IMG/VR virus record: IMGVR_UViG_3300017743_005089
Span: 36,971 to 100,970 of that record
Direction: 5' to 3' (one strand)
Origin: a virus
Length of the DNA: 64,000 bases
The notes under the pieces are model-generated. The model did not search any database. It was not told where the DNA came from and saw only the letters and a program-made list of their open reading frames with translations. Both the position numbers and the translations under genes were made by a program. Shown here piece after piece: positions 8,048 through 16,932 of this stretch (positions are counted from its first letter, which is position 1; each line of letters starts with the position of its first letter).

Positions 8048-8931
8048 AATTTTGTATATTTACTCATTTATTTTTTAGACCCAATCTTTTTCACTTTGAA
8101 GAATGGCTAAAGTATCATATTGATTTTGGCGTAGATCATTTTTATTTTTATGAAAGTTCTCATGCAGGTATTCCCTGCTTACAAAGAGATACTAAACGAG
8201 ATATAGATATCTCTATGGTTGGAGATATACCTTACAAAGAAATTTATCGACACTTTGATAAAATAAGGGAAAAATACAATAATTACTGTACTTTTATTAA
8301 ATGGTTGCCCAAGGATAAAAACGGCAATTATCTAGAGCATGATCAAATTAATGCTTATGAACAGGTTACCGCTTTTGACCACTTCTATAAAAATTACGCT
8401 AAAAAACATGACAGAGTATCAACTATAGATTGTGACGAATTTTATTATAGCGAAAAATACGACAATATAAAAAGCTTTGTCGCCCAAAACCAACAAAATA
8501 TTTTGTTATTAGGTTGTAAATTTTTTGAATCTGTATTCATCAACGTCGGCGGCCTAGTAACACAAAAAACAAAGTGCCTAGATAAATTCTCAAGGGTTGG
8601 CTCTAAGTATATATTTAATCCTAAAAACGCAAACTTAATATACAATCATTCACCTCATTTTCCGCCCGCTAAAAACAAAACTAGTGTAAATATAAACCAA
8701 GAAGAACTTTGCTTATATCATTATAAAGTTAATAAAAATGCAAAAATTTCAATAGAGCACCACGGTAAACAAAAAATGGAGTACACAGAAGACAAATCAA
8801 TTAGCGAAAAAGCTTTATACTTAAAAGATTACAACTTTATAGAAAAGCCAAAAATACAACAAAAGTTTATTGATTCAAAACAAGATATATTGGGATTAGG
8901 TTCATTTAAATGGGATGAAATACAAAATTAA
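8044..8931 (+). CDS. Glycosyltransferase, GT92 (DUF23)-like
   Basis: 295 residues. The pattern of GT92 enzymes is present: an N-terminal EEWLKYHIDFGVDHFYFYE segment, then a metal site STIDCDEFYY (about 126-135) and a conserved C-terminal HY region (CLYHYKVNK). Animal GT92 members add galactose to core fucose, but bacterial specificities are unknown. It overlaps the previous gene by 4 nt and the next by 17 nt. Confidence 0.65.
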   Translation: MKFCIFTHLFFRPNLFHFEEWLKYHIDFGVDHFYFYESSHAGIPCLQRDTKRDIDISMVGDIPYKEIYRHFDKIREKYNNYCTFIKWLPKDKNGNYLEHDQINAYEQVTAFDHFYKNYAKKHDRVSTIDCDEFYYSEKYDNIKSFVAQNQQNILLLGCKFFESVFINVGGLVTQKTKCLDKFSRVGSKYIFNPKNANLIYNHSPHFPPAKNKTSVNINQEELCLYHYKVNKNAKISIEHHGKQKMEYTEDKSISEKALYLKDYNFIEKPKIQQKFIDSKQDILGLGSFKWDEIQN

Positions 8932-9565
8932 AATACCGAAAGTTATTCATCAGATTTATATTGGCGAAAAACGAATTCCAGATCAACAATTAATATGGCA
9001 GCGAACCTGGAAAGATTATAACCCTGGATGGCAATTTATTTTTTGGGATGACGCAAAATTAAAAAATATAGGCTTTATTAATAAAGACGCATTTAAATAT
9101 TGCAAAAGCATAGCTTCAAAAGTTGATTTAATAAGGTATGAAATTATTTATAAATTTGGAGGCCTTTATATTGATACAGACTTTGAATGTCTAAAAAGTA
9201 TCGATTCATTTTTTCATGATAAAGATTTTATTGCATGCCGCCAAAACCCAAGTGGACCGACGATTGCTAATGGTTTTATTGCCGCTACCCCTCAACACCG
9301 AATTATCGAAAAATTAATCAATGATACTCCAAAAAGATGCGTTACTCATAAATCAAAAGGTTGCGTAGAAAAGTTCGGGCCACGTTTTCTTACCGATGTT
9401 ATAGATGAAATCTACGGTTCAGAATTTAAATATTCCAAAAATTTTGATCCAAAAAATATTTACCCTTATATGTGGACAAAAAGACATAGCCTTAATGATG
9501 ACTTTAAAAAGATTTACCCTGAATCATATGCAGTCCATCATTGGTCTAAAAGCTGGCAAAAATGA
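8915..9565 (+). CDS. Glycosyltransferase, GT32 (OCH1/capsule type)
   Basis: 216 residues. Clear GT32 marks are IPKVIHQIYIG at the start, SKVDLIRYEIIYKFGGLY with its DTD metal site (about 70-90), and the C-terminal YAVHHWSKSW. Family members transfer mannose, galactose or other sugars from nucleotide sugars in capsule, O-antigen or yeast mannan synthesis. No membrane anchor is present. It sits directly before a sulfotransferase, overlapping it by 4 nt. Confidence 0.85.
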   Translation: MKYKIKIPKVIHQIYIGEKRIPDQQLIWQRTWKDYNPGWQFIFWDDAKLKNIGFINKDAFKYCKSIASKVDLIRYEIIYKFGGLYIDTDFECLKSIDSFFHDKDFIACRQNPSGPTIANGFIAATPQHRIIEKLINDTPKRCVTHKSKGCVEKFGPRFLTDVIDEIYGSEFKYSKNFDPKNIYPYMWTKRHSLNDDFKKIYPESYAVHHWSKSWQK

Positions 9566-10158
9566 TCGACCATAAAAACAAAATTATATTTGCACATATC
9601 CCAAAAACTGGCGGTACTAGTGTGGAAAAATTATTTCCTGAAGGTTTTGGTCCTCAGCACCATCCGCTATCTTGGTTCAAAAAACAGCGCCCCCATATTT
9701 ATAAAAAATATTTCAAGTTCTCCATATGCAGAAATCCTTATGACAAAATAGTTTCTGAATATTTTTGGCATGTGCATGATCCACTTAATCAATTCAAAGG
9801 TAGATTTCAATTTTTATCTTTTAATGAATTCGTTAAATTATTTTTTAAAATAGATGGTTCTTTTTTGGAATTTAAATACGATGGATGGTTTGAAATGCAT
9901 TTTGAAACACACCGCATGCCTCAAACGTTTTTCTTAGATCCCGTTTCGGATTTAGATTTTATTATAAGATTTGAAAATTTCCAAGAAGACTTCGATATCG
10001 TCTGCGAAAAAATTGCAATCCCCCAACAACAACTTCCACATCAAAACAAAACCAAACACAAATGCTATACCGAATACTACGACGACGAAACGCGAGAGAT
10101 CGTCGCAAAAAAGTACGCAAAAGACATTGAGTATTTCGGATATGAGTTTGGGTCATGA
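9562..10158 (+). CDS. Sulfotransferase (PAPS-dependent, family 2-like)
   Basis: 198 residues with HIPKTGGT (12-19) as the PAPS 5' loop and RNPYDKIVS (57-65) as the 3'-phosphate site. The N-terminus IDHKNKIIFAHIPK is a close variant of the two paralogues upstream. It ends with FGYEFGS. This is the third glycosyltransferase-then-sulfotransferase cassette in a row. The stop codon overlaps the ATG of a truncated gene scar. Confidence 0.8.
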   Translation: MIDHKNKIIFAHIPKTGGTSVEKLFPEGFGPQHHPLSWFKKQRPHIYKKYFKFSICRNPYDKIVSEYFWHVHDPLNQFKGRFQFLSFNEFVKLFFKIDGSFLEFKYDGWFEMHFETHRMPQTFFLDPVSDLDFIIRFENFQEDFDIVCEKIAIPQQQLPHQNKTKHKCYTEYYDDETREIVAKKYAKDIEYFGYEFGS

Positions 10159-10224
10159 ATAATTATTACTATTAAACCCCTTGATTATACTAATGTCGAA
10201 TTCCTAGACAAGCCAAATTGGTAA
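10155..10224 (+). pseudogene. Recombination scar: start of one gene fused to the end of another
   Basis: The first 19 nt of the fucosyltransferase-like gene at 6521 (start codon onward) recur exactly at 10155, but the frame stops after MNNYYY. The remaining bases read, in another frame, as a gene tail (IKPLDYTNVEFLDKPNW, then TAA at 10222). This looks like what remains after deletion of most of one or two genes between the flanking cassettes. Confidence 0.5.
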
Positions 10225-10225
10225 T

Positions 10226-10972
10226 ATGAATCTTAAAATTATATCATTTTGCAATTATCCTTATAGAGAAATAGCTTTAAATTGGGTCAAACATTTAAAA
10301 GCTTTATCCATAGAAAATTATGAAGTATTGTGTTTAGATCCTGAGTCTGATGAATATTTAAAGTATTATGATTGCAACTCAAGGGTTCTCGATGAATTTA
10401 ATGATGACTGGATTTCTGGATGTAAGCATACAATGCGTCGCACTTTTATATTCAAAAAGTATTTAGAAGATGGTTTTGATATTATTCATTCAGATACCGA
10501 TGCGCTTTGGCTTAAAAATCCAGTTCCTCAATTAATAGAGTCTAATAACGAAGATGTTATTGTTTCAACCGTTCGTCATAGTGAAGCATTTCCGCCAGAA
10601 GTTCGTGAAGCTTTTGGATTTACATGCTGTATGGGATGGATCTTTTTTAGAAGCAATCAAAAAACAATTAGCTACCTTGATAGGTTCTTAAACACTCGTG
10701 AGATCAAAGGGTCAGACCAGAAAAACTTCAACCAATTTCTATTGCATAATCATCCTACAACTCAACCCCATAAGTTTGGTGATAGATTAATTATAGATAA
10801 TGTCGCGGATCAGGATTACAACTACAACGAACTATCTTTATTAGCTTTAAATAAACCACTAGTTAAGCGTGGACCAATAGAAGATGACACATATGTCTGG
10901 CACCCTAATACAAGAAAAGAAGCTCAGCACAAAAAACAGTCATTCATAGATAGAAAAAAATGGCTTCTTTAG
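10226..10972 (+). CDS. Nucleotide-diphospho-sugar transferase, GT77-like
   Basis: 248 residues. DIIHSDTDALWLKNP (about 86-100) holds the DxD metal site in the context typical of the Nucleotid_trans (GT77) family. It is followed by CCMGWIFFRSN and a late HPN segment. GT77 enzymes include plant and amoebal xylosyl-, galactosyl- and arabinosyltransferases. Soluble. It overlaps the next gene by 13 nt. Confidence 0.65.
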   Translation: MNLKIISFCNYPYREIALNWVKHLKALSIENYEVLCLDPESDEYLKYYDCNSRVLDEFNDDWISGCKHTMRRTFIFKKYLEDGFDIIHSDTDALWLKNPVPQLIESNNEDVIVSTVRHSEAFPPEVREAFGFTCCMGWIFFRSNQKTISYLDRFLNTREIKGSDQKNFNQFLLHNHPTTQPHKFGDRLIIDNVADQDYNYNELSLLALNKPLVKRGPIEDDTYVWHPNTRKEAQHKKQSFIDRKKWLL

Positions 10973-11652
10973 ATAGAAAAATAATAGCAGCATTAGTTTC
11001 TGTAAATTATTCTGATTTCCTGGAATTAGTTTTACCATTTAACACTAAAATATTTGACGCTATATATGTTATCACCGCAAAAGAAGATAAAAAATGTATA
11101 GATATATGTTCAAAATACGATAATGTAAATTGCTTTATAGTTGAAAATCATATTGTAAAAAAACACGGCAACTTTAATAAAGGGGCAATCTTTAATAAAT
11201 TTTTCGATTTTTTAAATGATCGAAATTTTAATGATCTAATCTGCTTAACTGATTCTGATATCATTTTTCCACCTGAGTTTAAGTCTTTATTATGTAATCT
11301 AGAAGACCAAAACTTATACTCGCTGTCGAGGGCTTTCTGCCAAAACGAAAATCAATTCAATAGATATTCAGAGCATATTAAGTCAGGCAAATCTCATAAT
11401 ACAGGGATCGATAGAAGGGCTAGTCCAAATCTAGCTGGAATCGGATATATGCAGCTTTTTAAATTTCGAAAAGATATTCGAATGTCTGAAGATTTTGGTC
11501 ATGCTGGAAAATCAGACCACCTTTTTGTCTCCGAAAACTTTAAGCGAAAAGGTGGTGAATGCATTAATTTGAAAGAAGGCCAGTACTGCGTTCATTTAGG
11601 GGCAACAGGCACAAACTGGAAGGGAAGGCGCAGCAGAAAATGGAAAATTTAA
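10960..11652 (+). CDS. GT-A fold glycosyltransferase-like protein
   Basis: 230 residues. The alternating strand/helix start (KIIAALVSVNYSDFLEL) and a DSDI metal site in DLICLTDSDIIFPPEF (about 87-102) indicate a small GT-A enzyme. A later FKRKGGECINL and a basic C-terminus are unassigned. It lies in the island operon and overlaps the next gene by 13 nt. The family is not certain. Confidence 0.5.
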   Translation: MASLDRKIIAALVSVNYSDFLELVLPFNTKIFDAIYVITAKEDKKCIDICSKYDNVNCFIVENHIVKKHGNFNKGAIFNKFFDFLNDRNFNDLICLTDSDIIFPPEFKSLLCNLEDQNLYSLSRAFCQNENQFNRYSEHIKSGKSHNTGIDRRASPNLAGIGYMQLFKFRKDIRMSEDFGHAGKSDHLFVSENFKRKGGECINLKEGQYCVHLGATGTNWKGRRSRKWKI

Positions 11653-12113
11653 TATCACATCTTGAGGGCCCCAATAAACATATTATTAATTTAATAAAAC
11701 TCAATGATGGGAAGGTTGTCAATTCAACAAGTAAATGGTTAAGTGATCGTTGGTTTTTACGAGAAACAAACTTTGAAAAAAACCTAACATGTGTCGAAAT
11801 TAGCCCATTTAAGAGCTCAAAAGATTCGAATGTTTTCGTTGGTAAGAAATACTTAAACCACAAAATACACAAATCTTTCCCCAAAACTCTTTTGAATATT
11901 GATTTTTTGTCAATACTTGGTCCCGATATAGCCTTAGAAACTCTATGTAAAATAAATTTTACAAAACAAAAGATTAAATATTTTTGTATAGCCATCAACC
12001 CAGTAAAAACAAAAGATTTTAAACAAAACAAAAAAGATATAGAATTATTTATGAAGGATAAGGCTAAATTTGTAAAACAAAATAGAACAGAGCTTTTGTA
12101 TAGTGTAATATAA
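11640..12113 (+). CDS. Unknown protein, possibly a trimmed methyltransferase-like fold
   Basis: 157 residues, soluble and basic. LLNIDFLSILGPDIALETL, then KIKYFCIAINPVK, resembles the late strands of FkbM- or class I-type methyltransferases, but no SAM-binding glycine motif is visible. It may therefore be a remnant or something else. It shares 13 nt with the previous gene and ends inside a GTGTAATATAAT promoter-like motif. Confidence 0.35.
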   Translation: MENLISHLEGPNKHIINLIKLNDGKVVNSTSKWLSDRWFLRETNFEKNLTCVEISPFKSSKDSNVFVGKKYLNHKIHKSFPKTLLNIDFLSILGPDIALETLCKINFTKQKIKYFCIAINPVKTKDFKQNKKDIELFMKDKAKFVKQNRTELLYSVI

Positions 12114-12114
12114 T
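12103..12114 (+). promoter_or_regulatory. GTGTAATATAAT promoter-like motif before the GHKL gene
   Basis: GTGTAATATAAT lies 4 nt before the ATG at 12119 and overlaps the end of the preceding ORF. The same 12 bases with the same 4-nt gap recur at 23113. TATAAT at 12109-12114 is a consensus -10. No -35 is seen. Transcription from it would be essentially leaderless. Confidence 0.5.
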
Positions 12115-12118
12115 TACT

Positions 12119-13819
12119 ATGAACAATATACAAATAAAAACAGGGGCAAATTTAAGCCGCCTACTTCAATCTACAGTAAATATTCCTCAAGCTTTTACGG
12201 AGTTAGTTAAAAATTCCATACAAAATTTTTCTACATTTTGTCGCATTGATTTCAATAGCTCAAACGTAGTCATAGTTGACGACGGGCAAGGATTTGATCA
12301 TGAAAAAGACGAAAATGGCATGAATGGATTTGAGAAGTACTTTGTTTTTGGAAATTCATACGATTTAACTGGCGGCCAAGGAGTTAAACTTGGTCAAATG
12401 GGCATAGGCGGGAAGCTTGCAAACGATAAACTTTCCCATGAAACAGATATACATTGGACTATTGAAACAAAAAACAAACACGGCAAGTGCTTTCTTGTTG
12501 AGTATAAGCCTTCTGGCACTGAATTTCTAAATGAGTATTCGCCTTCCTTAACTGAAATTACCGAAGATGATTGTTCTATTGAAACTAAATCTGGAACTAA
12601 AATTACTATAGTTACATTAAAAGAAAATATACAAAAAGATGGCTGGCCATCTGGCGCAATCAAAGGAGAGCTCTGTACATTTTTTGGCTTCCTATTGCCT
12701 CAATTGGAAAAAGAAGGCAAGAAGTTTAATATCCACCTAAATGGTGAAAGTTTAGATTTTTCTTACAAACTCCCAGGGTCTAACATTCCAATTATTAGAC
12801 GCACGTTCAATTACGATTATTACGGAGAAATAAAAACAGGAAATATTGAGTTTAGATTATCTTTGATATACAACCGTGGCATAATTAAAAATCATCCTTT
12901 AAAAAACATTGACATTATATCAAAAGTTAAGATTTGCCCATTTTATTTATCAGATCAAGACATGCTTGAATCAACCTTAAGATGGATGGAAGATAAAAAT
13001 GGTGAAGAAATTGAATTTAAAGATAAAATTTACAACGTATTCAATCAATTGATTGGTTTTATATCTTGCGATGAGTTATCAGAAGTTATGGATAACACAG
13101 GTATGCCCGCTAAAGACTTATCTCACCATGGCCTGCGAAATGACCATCCTATTACTATTCCGTTTTACAACAGAGTATACAAGGTTATAGTCGAATGGAT
13201 AGTTGAATATATAAAGTTAAATCAAGAAGAAAAAATGAATATACTTGACGCCTTAGCTAATGAAATCTCTTCAATGTTGGCTGAATATTTTGAAGACGAG
13301 GATTTCTCTGACTTATGGGACGATGAAGAAGAAGAGGAAGATGATGACGAAATCATCGAAGAAACCCCAGAAGAAGAAGAGCGTAGAGAATTAGAAAAAT
13401 TTGCTGAATATGCTATCGAAAAAGAATGGAATTTTGAACCAGAGCCCGAAGAGGAGGAAGAGGAGCCTAAACCCGAAAATAATATTCCGCCTCTTTGGAA
13501 TAAATACAAAAATCAAAAGCCAAAACAATCCAAAAGACTAAGGTATAGGATTATTGATTTCGGAGAAGAACAGAAAAAATTAATGTCTAAGGTTGATGAT
13601 ACGTCTGACTTTACTATTTTAATTAATAATAGCAATCCAAAATTCCAAAGATTTTATAAAGAAAACTCACCTTTTCTTTTATCACTGCATATATCTGAAA
13701 TGTTAATCAGGGAAATTTCTATGTACAGAAACCCACTAGCTAGACCCTCAGATATAGATGAAAGCATTAGTGATTTTTATGAAAATAAGTATTCTCAAGT
13801 AAAAGAAAAAAGTGAATAG
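12119..13819 (+). CDS. GHKL-type ATPase (Hsp90/MutL/MORC-like)
   Basis: 566 residues. The Bergerat fold is clear: N-box FTELVKNSIQN (about 26-36), G1 box VDDGQGF (about 52-58), G2 box GQMGIGGKLA (about 92-101) and an SGTKITIV strand (about 157-164). It most resembles HATPase_c_3/MORC proteins rather than histidine kinases, as there is no kinase dimerisation domain. Residues about 394-460 are extremely acidic (runs of Glu/Asp), followed by a short C-terminal domain. MORC-like ATPases act as DNA clamps or in defence. It is embedded among glycosyltransferases behind its own promoter motif, so its link to them is unclear. Confidence 0.7.
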   Translation: MNNIQIKTGANLSRLLQSTVNIPQAFTELVKNSIQNFSTFCRIDFNSSNVVIVDDGQGFDHEKDENGMNGFEKYFVFGNSYDLTGGQGVKLGQMGIGGKLANDKLSHETDIHWTIETKNKHGKCFLVEYKPSGTEFLNEYSPSLTEITEDDCSIETKSGTKITIVTLKENIQKDGWPSGAIKGELCTFFGFLLPQLEKEGKKFNIHLNGESLDFSYKLPGSNIPIIRRTFNYDYYGEIKTGNIEFRLSLIYNRGIIKNHPLKNIDIISKVKICPFYLSDQDMLESTLRWMEDKNGEEIEFKDKIYNVFNQLIGFISCDELSEVMDNTGMPAKDLSHHGLRNDHPITIPFYNRVYKVIVEWIVEYIKLNQEEKMNILDALANEISSMLAEYFEDEDFSDLWDDEEEEEDDDEIIEETPEEEERRELEKFAEYAIEKEWNFEPEPEEEEEEPKPENNIPPLWNKYKNQKPKQSKRLRYRIIDFGEEQKKLMSKVDDTSDFTILINNSNPKFQRFYKENSPFLLSLHISEMLIREISMYRNPLARPSDIDESISDFYENKYSQVKEKSE

Positions 13820-14738
13820 AGTTATTGGTAATCCTGAAAACTTTGATTTGTCTTGTGAAGAAGATCGATTTAGGTTTGGAAAAGTTGTCATAGAGAAACA
13901 AAACGGACAACTATTAAATCATTATTACGATCACTCGCCCTGGAAGTTTAGCGCAAAAAATTCAAAAGCAGTTAGTTTTATCAAGCAAATAGAAAGAGCT
14001 GATACGTCTCTTTGTTTTCCAGATTTTGAACCAATTAAAATTTATTTTATTGATTTCCCGCCAAAAGCTCAAATCATTCATGAATCAAAAGAAGCTATTT
14101 TATTCCAATCATATATAGACAAACATGAGCCAGAATGCCCACCGAATCTAAAACTTCATCCTGATTTTATTTGCTGTCCTGATTTTACTTTCTGGGATTG
14201 GTGTGGAATGAAGTATGATCAATATTTTCCTAAGGTTCAAAACGCAGGAAAATTAAAACCAACTTCTCAAAAAATGTTTTGGCGTGGTACAAAATATCCC
14301 AAGCTTCGTGGTCCATTGGTGAATCTCAGCGAAAAATATCCAGACTTAATTGACGCTCAATTCTCAAAGCCTAATAAAAATGATGCTAATTTTATATCCC
14401 TGGAAGATGCTGTTGCTGGTTATTCTTATTTTATTGACCTACAAGCTTCTGGATGGAGTCCAAGAGTTAAATATTTTCTTCAATCACATCGTTTGACTTT
14501 CTTACAAGAACGCTTTCACAAAGCTTATTATGAAAAGTATCTAGTTCCAATGGAGCATTATATTCCAATCAAAAAAGATCTTTCTGATCTTGTGGAAAAA
14601 ATTAATTGGGCAAACGATAACCCTGAACACGTTAAAGAGATTATTGATAATGCTTTTGACTTTAGTTTGACTCATTTTTCTATTGATGCTGTAAATAAAA
14701 AATGGCTTGAAGTAATTAAGGCTTCTCAAAATGCATGA
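13812..14738 (+). CDS. Glycosyltransferase, GT90 (CAP10/LPS-modifying)
   Basis: 308 residues. GT90 hallmarks appear in order: KMFWRGTKYPKLRGPL (about 155-170), DLQASGWSPRVKYFLQSHRL (about 213-232, the donor-binding segment), then FHKAYYEKYLVPMEHYIPIK and a WANDNPE tail. Family members include cryptococcal CAP10 xylosyltransferase, POGLUT and LPS-modifying enzymes using UDP-sugars. It lacks the usual signal peptide, so it is cytoplasmic here. It overlaps both neighbours by 8 nt. Confidence 0.8.
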   Translation: MNRVIGNPENFDLSCEEDRFRFGKVVIEKQNGQLLNHYYDHSPWKFSAKNSKAVSFIKQIERADTSLCFPDFEPIKIYFIDFPPKAQIIHESKEAILFQSYIDKHEPECPPNLKLHPDFICCPDFTFWDWCGMKYDQYFPKVQNAGKLKPTSQKMFWRGTKYPKLRGPLVNLSEKYPDLIDAQFSKPNKNDANFISLEDAVAGYSYFIDLQASGWSPRVKYFLQSHRLTFLQERFHKAYYEKYLVPMEHYIPIKKDLSDLVEKINWANDNPEHVKEIIDNAFDFSLTHFSIDAVNKKWLEVIKASQNA

Positions 14739-15390
14739 TTTATACATATTAACTACGGCAATCGATAGGCCTGATTTACATAATCAGACATTACCACCAT
14801 TTTTTGACATACTTCAAAAACAAGGCATTAATTATAAATGGTTTATTAATTTAGACTCTCCATTTAAAAAAACACAAGAAGCTGTAGATAATTTCAAAAA
14901 CTTTACTTTAGGTACTCAAGATTTACATATATCAGACAAGGCTTGTTTTTATTCAGCAGCAAAACATGTGATCACCTCGGCTTACAAGGAACTCCAAAAC
15001 TTGGATGGTTATATTATGTGGCTTGAAGATGACTGGGACTTACTTATTCCATTTAATATGAGAGAATTAATTGACGGTAATTATGAATACATTGGTTTTC
15101 ACTTTCATCACTTTTTTGAGTTTTCATTTAACCCGACTATATGGAGTAAAGATTTCTTTGTTAAAAATGTATACGAACCCTTTGCAGCCTCAGAAGAGTC
15201 CATTGATCCAGAGCAACTACTCATTAATCACCATAAACAAACGAGATCTAAAAACCCCAATCACTTAAAAAATGTGAATCGAATTAATTTCAATGGAGTA
15301 TTTGAAGACGCTGGGAGAAAATGGGGGCAACAATATAATTTAAAAAAATGGAACAAAAACAAAGTAGGAGGAAGTGTTAGTTATGCCTAA
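14731..15390 (+). CDS. Glycosyltransferase-like protein, GT-A fold
   Basis: 219 residues. It starts DLYILTTAIDRPDLHNQTL and has an acidic metal site in GYIMWLEDDWDLL (about 91-103), both typical of small GT-A enzymes that handle nucleotide sugars. The C-terminus is basic. The family is not identified. It ends 8 nt inside the next gene, in the middle of the continuous operon. Confidence 0.5.
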   Translation: MHDLYILTTAIDRPDLHNQTLPPFFDILQKQGINYKWFINLDSPFKKTQEAVDNFKNFTLGTQDLHISDKACFYSAAKHVITSAYKELQNLDGYIMWLEDDWDLLIPFNMRELIDGNYEYIGFHFHHFFEFSFNPTIWSKDFFVKNVYEPFAASEESIDPEQLLINHHKQTRSKNPNHLKNVNRINFNGVFEDAGRKWGQQYNLKKWNKNKVGGSVSYA

Positions 15391-16114
15391 AGCCTCCATA
15401 ATATTATCGTCCCATAATAACTTATCCGAACTTGAGTTAAGTATTGAAAGCTTAAAATACCAAACAGAAAAAGATTTCGAAATCATTATAGCGGATGATG
15501 GATCAACGGATGGCACTATAGAATATTTAGAAGAGCAAGGCGTAAAATATTTTAGCCGCCCAAATGAAGGGTATAGATTAGCCTACATATGGAATCGTGG
15601 CGCAGAATTAGCATCTGGAGATAGATTTATCTTTGGTAACTCAGATATTATATCTCATCCCAAAAGAATCGAAGAGCATTTATTGTGCGGTGATAATCTA
15701 GTTGCTGGAATTTATCCATCAATACCCATTGATTATGTGCATACCATAACCAAACACAAGATAAAATATGATTTTTGGTCGATAGATTTAATAGCTACAG
15801 AAGACAGAAGAAAAGATTATATTTCTGGCCTAAAAAAGCCTCAGTTAAATCATGGTAAAAAAATACCACCTCGATACATGTATGGAGGGAACTGGTCTTG
15901 CCCTGCTAATGTCTTTAAAAAACTTGGTGGACTTGACGAAGGATTTAAGGGCTGGGGTGGAGAAGATTTTGATTTAGCTAGAAGAGCTCAGCTAGATGAT
16001 CGCGACGTGATACTAAACATCAACTGCATGGGCTACCACCTCGACCATGATACGGTCAATAGGGATGAAACTAGATCACTCGGCAAAGGTTACTTTAATA
16101 AAAAATGGTCATAA
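15383..16114 (+). CDS. Family 2 glycosyltransferase with galactosyltransferase C-terminal module
   Basis: The ATG at 15383 is preferred over the GTG at 15374 because AGGAGG (15367-15372) lies 10 nt before it, one of the few good Shine-Dalgarno sites in the window. The 243-residue enzyme has a classic GT2 start (ASIILSSHNN, ADDGSTDGT), a metal motif near GNSDII, and a Glyco_transf_7C-type acceptor module, WSCPANVFKKLGGLDEGFKG then GGEDFDLARRAQ. This is chondroitin-polymerase- or beta-4-GalT-like chemistry. Donor unknown. Confidence 0.85.
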   Translation: MPKASIILSSHNNLSELELSIESLKYQTEKDFEIIIADDGSTDGTIEYLEEQGVKYFSRPNEGYRLAYIWNRGAELASGDRFIFGNSDIISHPKRIEEHLLCGDNLVAGIYPSIPIDYVHTITKHKIKYDFWSIDLIATEDRRKDYISGLKKPQLNHGKKIPPRYMYGGNWSCPANVFKKLGGLDEGFKGWGGEDFDLARRAQLDDRDVILNINCMGYHLDHDTVNRDETRSLGKGYFNKKWS

Positions 16115-16131
16115 CACTAACATAAAATATA

Positions 16132-16932
16132 ATGAAACCTCAAATAATAGATGCATTTATGCTGAACAACGAATTGGACGCTCTCAACTTCAGGCTCCAT
16201 GAACTAAACAAATATGTAGACAAGTTCGTAATCTATGAGAACTCATGGACTCATAGCGGCAATAAGAAACCTCTCCATTTTGAAGAAAACAAGCAAATGT
16301 TTTCTGAATTTTCTAATAAGATAGTTCACATAAAAAGCAATACACGAGGGAAAGACAACTGGAAAAGGGAGTTTGCTCAAAGATATGAAGTTTTGCTTAA
16401 AGGTGTATCTTCTCTTAATTTAAATGATAACGATATTGTTTCACTTTGTGACTTAGATGAAGTCATAGACCCTAAATTAATCTTAAACTACAAAGAAGAA
16501 TTGCCCAGCAATAGCCCGCTTTTAGTTTGCCCTCATTGGTTCAATGTTTCTTGGGATTGCTATCTTGGGGCATGGAATCATCACAGCATTGTATTTTCTT
16601 ATTGGGGGGAACTGAAAAAAAGATTAGGCCACTGGAGGGGTACGCATTGCGGATGGCGATGGGACCACCCTAAATTCCCCAAGCCAATCCAAAGAAAAGA
16701 ACTTTCTGGCTGGCATGCATCTTGGTTTATGGATCCTGAAGATTTAATTGTGAAGCTTAAAAGCTTTGCTCATAATGGCGAAGATTGGGTTTCGAAGATA
16801 TTAAAAGATATTAATATAATTGACAGCAGAATTAAAGAGGGCAAAGATGTGACTGGAAGATTTAACATTAAAAAGTTTGATTCCCCTTATCCTAGATATA
16901 AGGATTTAATTAATTATGGAATTAAAAAATAA
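16132..16932 (+). CDS. Glycosyltransferase, GT17 (N-acetylglucosaminyltransferase III-like)
   Basis: 266 residues. IIDAFMLNNELDALNFRLHE, then YVDKFVIYENSWTHSG, is the GT17 signature. A DLDEVID metal site (about 107-113) and a late GWHASWF segment also fit. Animal GT17 adds bisecting GlcNAc to N-glycans, and bacterial members are uncharacterised. Soluble. It overlaps the next gene by 17 nt. Confidence 0.8.
   Translation: MKPQIIDAFMLNNELDALNFRLHELNKYVDKFVIYENSWTHSGNKKPLHFEENKQMFSEFSNKIVHIKSNTRGKDNWKREFAQRYEVLLKGVSSLNLNDNDIVSLCDLDEVIDPKLILNYKEELPSNSPLLVCPHWFNVSWDCYLGAWNHHSIVFSYWGELKKRLGHWRGTHCGWRWDHPKFPKPIQRKELSGWHASWFMDPEDLIVKLKSFAHNGEDWVSKILKDINIIDSRIKEGKDVTGRFNIKKFDSPYPRYKDLINYGIKK

Noticed and set aside
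10960-11652. Mobile element or transposase in the island
   Set aside because: No transposase motif, inverted repeats or target duplication were found around the glycosyltransferase genes.
13222-13509. Serine-rich minus-strand ORF
   Set aside because: It is the complement of the Glu/Asp-rich tract of the GHKL gene (GAA/GAT read backwards as TTC/ATC).
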